This document shows, in pieces, positions 22,248 to 25,000 of a DNA stretch of 25,000 nt. Below the pieces are notes generated by a model. The model was not told where the DNA came from, did not search any database, and saw nothing but the letters and a program-made list of their open reading frames with translations. Source of the stretch: Botryococcus braunii (lineage: Eukaryota; Chlorophyta; Trebouxiophyceae); the NCBI GenBank assembly GCA_002005505.1, contig KV908537.1, positions 22,501-47,500 of the forward strand, in the 5' to 3' direction. Position 1 is the first letter of the stretch. Every line of letters starts with the position of its first letter. The translations under genes and the position numbers were made by a program.

Positions 22248-22288
22248 GGACCACGTGGTCCACGCGAGAGTCTCTTCGCCTATTTAAA
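22248..22288 (+). promoter_or_regulatory. Probable core promoter of the mannanase gene: G-box palindrome and TATA-like box
   Basis: A perfect 14-bp palindrome, GGACCACGTGGTCC (22248-22261), contains the G-box core CACGTG. Twenty bases downstream is TATTTAAA (22281-22288), a TATA-like element in the right place for transcription starting near 22310. No ATG occurs between that point and 22582, the proposed start codon. G-boxes bind bZIP and bHLH factors in green plants and algae. Confidence 0.55.
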
Positions 22289-22581
22289 AACCTTCCCGCT
22301 AGCCGATCTAGCTCAGAGTCCACACATACCATTGCGCTGCTAGCCAGACATCAATTGTTGAGGGATTAATTTGAAGTTACGTCTATATATATATACCAAG
22401 TGACTCAGTCCAAGGGTGAAGGATACTGACTGGAGCGGTACCGTATAGGTGTAGCTTGACGAGATCAGAAGAACGTGCACAGCATTCCAAAGTCTCAATT
22501 ACGGCTAACAGTGCTGATTATCTTACTCAGAATTCCAGTATCTCTTCTGGAACCACGAGCATTAGATAGGTCCGCCTTGAC

Positions 22582-24953
22582 ATGCACCTGGACGCGACGG
22601 GACCCCCCGACGTTGTGCCCGGTAGTGCAGAAAGGAGGGGCTTGAACCACATGAGCACCCTCCGTTGGAAGATATCTAGAATGGGACTCTCAAGTGTTAT
22701 GATGTTGCTGTTACTGGTATGTAGTACCCTCGGGATCAGTATTGCAGACCTTCTGTACAAAGTTATCATTCAAACGGCGTTGGCGCATTTGATGACTGCT
22801 TCGATGTCTGCCAGGCACAAAAGCAGACTATATTGCAGCCTCATAGTTTCGCAACTCGTAGCGGAGTAGTCATGGCTTCGAGGATATCTGGTGGATTTGT
22901 TCAGCCCAGGATCGCGACGTTAGATGCCCGAAGATACTTGCAGGATATATCATCGCCTGCCGCAGTCGCAGACCTTCAGATTATGTTACTCGAATCTCCT
23001 ACCTTCTCACCAGCAGTTTCAGGAACGGAAGACGTCTATCAAGTTCAGGAGAACTCAACTGTGTGCCCTGCCATCCCACAGTACTATGGGACTTTACCTC
23101 CAGGGCCAGATTCTTTACTTCCAGATGTCAGTGGTCCCACTGATGATTCCAGTGCAGTGCCAGTGTCCTTGCTGGGCCCTCCTATACCATCTCTGCAACT
23201 GTCACGCCGATACTCATTATCTGGAGTTGACGTCCAAAACAGCCAACCCAGCCCAATCCCAGGAAACCCTCAAGTGGAAGTGAGGCCTCTTACCAAGGGG
23301 GACTATGTTCAGACTGATGGAATAAAGTTTACTACAAAAGATGGAGACTTCTTCTTTGCAGGTACACTGTATTGTCATGATGCATCCTTTATGGCAGTAG
23401 GTGATGATGAAGGACTTTAAGTACATGTGCAGTATACCCAATTCACAGAGCAGGCAAATGAGTATACAGTTACGCTCAAGCACTTCTGTGACTGTGGCTT
23501 GTCTGTCATATACATCTTTGGTATGGAATTGGGGTTTGCGATTACGTGGCGACTGTACTTTGAATGCCTCGTGCCGCCGCTTCTATGCATGTGCTTGCAC
23601 TTTGTGTCTTGTACTTGAGCATCCCTCGAATGGGCTATGTCTCTGGTTAAAACTCCCTTGGAACTGCATCCGGCCAGAGCTACCTGGCAATATAATATCT
23701 TATTTTCTAAGCTGAACAGGGTTGCATATTTGGCAGGCACAAACGCGTATTACCTTCTGAGTCAGACTTGGCTTTCCATCGACGAGAGCATAACTAGGGT
23801 TCTGCAGAACATGGCATTGCTTGGAATAAAAGTAGGTTTTTGTCCATTGCTCCCTCCTTCTCCCTCCTCCCCTTTTGCAAGCATCATCCACATGTCAAGC
23901 TTCCGACATCAGTGGCTGGCATTGCCAGGCCATGATTGATGAGTACATTCAATGGCCGATGCCTTTCAGTACGGACAGTATAACCTCATCATTGTTTCTA
24001 AGTCATGATCAGGCAAAATCATATGTCACATCGTGTATTGCATGCATGTCAGCAGTCTTACAGCCACTTGTTAACCAGAATTTTCTAAACAGAGCTTAAG
24101 GTAGCAAGCTGGAAACAGCTTGGTGACGCGCACACTCGTACCTTTATCGCAAACGGAGACCGGGTGAGGACTTATCAGAAAGACTCGGTTGCGGCAGAGG
24201 CTATCCTATTTTGCATTATCTAAGTTTAGGGGGGAAGTACAACGTTTAGAGGAAAGCAGGTTTGATTCTCACTAGTTTTCGCTGAACATGAGTTTGGTTT
24301 CTAGCTTTTGGAAGGAAACGTAAGCAAATCTTGGTCCTCGCACCTGGAAGTGGAAGTATCGTCATGGACACATGTCAATACCCAGCCAGCTTATATCTGT
24401 AGAAGCAGAGGTCTTGGATGGCCGTCGCAAACATGTGCCAAGAGTCAGCTTGGACGAAATAGGTTAGCCTTGCTAATGGAGTGGCCACATAGCTTCAAAA
24501 TCAAGTTTAGATGCTCGGCTCCCCTTGATGTTCATCGTTCCTCCATGTCTTGCAACAGCATGGGCGATCATAACATTTTTGAAAACACCAGGCGTCTCAC
24601 AGGTTCGCTCTATAAGCGCTCTCTATTGATGGTTGGACGTTGGTCTTGCATGCAGGTGGTTCGCTTCTGGGCATTTAACAACGGAAAGAACGGGTCCCCT
24701 CTTCCCTTGGTATGTACACATATTTAAGAAAGCTGTCAGGTCGAAACGTTATTGTACTTTTTGTTTTTTTCTGCAAATGAAGAGATTGACATTCTCCTTA
24801 CTAAAATCTTGCGAAATTCCGACGATGCAGCAACCTCAGGTTGGGCAGTTCAATGAAGAAGCTTTTCGGAGACTTGATGCCATTCTTGACATTGCTGCAC
24901 AAAACAACATTCGACTCATAGCCTGTTTTGGCAACTACTTTCCTGAATACAAC
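22582..24953 (+). CDS. GH5 endo-1,4-beta-mannanase-like protein, 5' part (partial)
   Basis: Five exons are visible: 22582-22716, 22827-23361, 23737-23831, 24656-24709 and 24831-24953. Phases agree and a GTAAGG donor at 24954 leads out of the window. About 314 aa are encoded so far. The N-terminal 45 residues include a hydrophobic segment (MGLSSVMMLLLL), likely a signal peptide or anchor; ATGs at 22651 and 22681 are alternative starts. A Ser/Pro-rich region of about 140 residues follows. The catalytic domain begins at YVQTDGIKFTTKDGDFFFAG, joined to TNAYYLLSQTWLSIDESITR, then GIKVVRFWAFNNG and FNEEAFRRLDAILDIAAQNN, then IRLIACFGNYFPEYN. This is the typical start of GH5 subfamily 7 mannanases (substrate-facing NAYY, then RxWAF with the conserved Arg). 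Such enzymes hydrolyse mannans in the cell wall or outside the cell. The catalytic Glu residues would lie beyond the edge. Confidence 0.88.
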
Positions 24954-25000
24954 GTAAGGATCACACCCGCCTTGCATTGTTAACATGATCTGTTGCCAAA

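Overview
The window is nuclear DNA of a photosynthetic eukaryote, most likely a green alga or streptophyte alga. Five protein-coding genes are recognisable, and all are cut by many GT-AG introns, so most exons are only 35-215 bases long. The gene set points to the green lineage: a DUF1350 hydrolase-like protein with a plastid-style leader (a cyanobacterial/plastid family), a GH5-type endo-mannanase, a small Alba protein, a histidine phosphatase and a secreted SIMPL-domain protein. Base composition is mixed, with long CA, CT and TA microsatellites, homopolymer runs and minisatellites in introns and spacers. I cannot name the species.

Layout. 1-1908 (minus): 5' part of the DUF1350 gene, running off the left edge. 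1909-3651: spacer with a 15-bp-arm hairpin and a four-copy 70-bp minisatellite. 3652-6664 (minus): a histidine phosphatase gene rebuilt as eight exons (about 250 aa). 6665-8724: spacer with GC-rich palindromes and weak minus-strand coding-like pieces. 8725-11428 (plus): a complete six-exon SIMPL (DUF541) gene with signal peptide (269 aa). 11429-14306: gene-poor. 14307-15908 (minus): a complete four-exon Alba gene (131 aa). 15909-17733: unrecognised open frames. 17734-19662: a repeat cluster. 19663-22240: spacer with a large compound microsatellite. 22248-24953 (plus): promoter-like palindromes, a TATA-like box and the first five exons of a GH5 mannanase that runs off the right edge.

The most unusual structure is at 17943-18932. 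An intron-bearing unit on the minus strand (18287-18932, three GT-AG introns of 112, 86 and 122 bp) lies 27 bp from a second copy (17943-18259) in which exactly those three introns are missing. This is the signature of a copy made through spliced RNA, beside its own template-type locus. Neither copy keeps a convincing long reading frame, so the unit is either a spliced non-coding transcript or a decayed gene.

The genes do not form an operon or an obvious pathway. They are independent eukaryotic transcription units: one plastid-type, one nucleic-acid binding, one phosphatase and two secretory-pathway proteins. All exon joins were made by eye from splice signals, reading phase and family resemblance; no transcript or database evidence was available.
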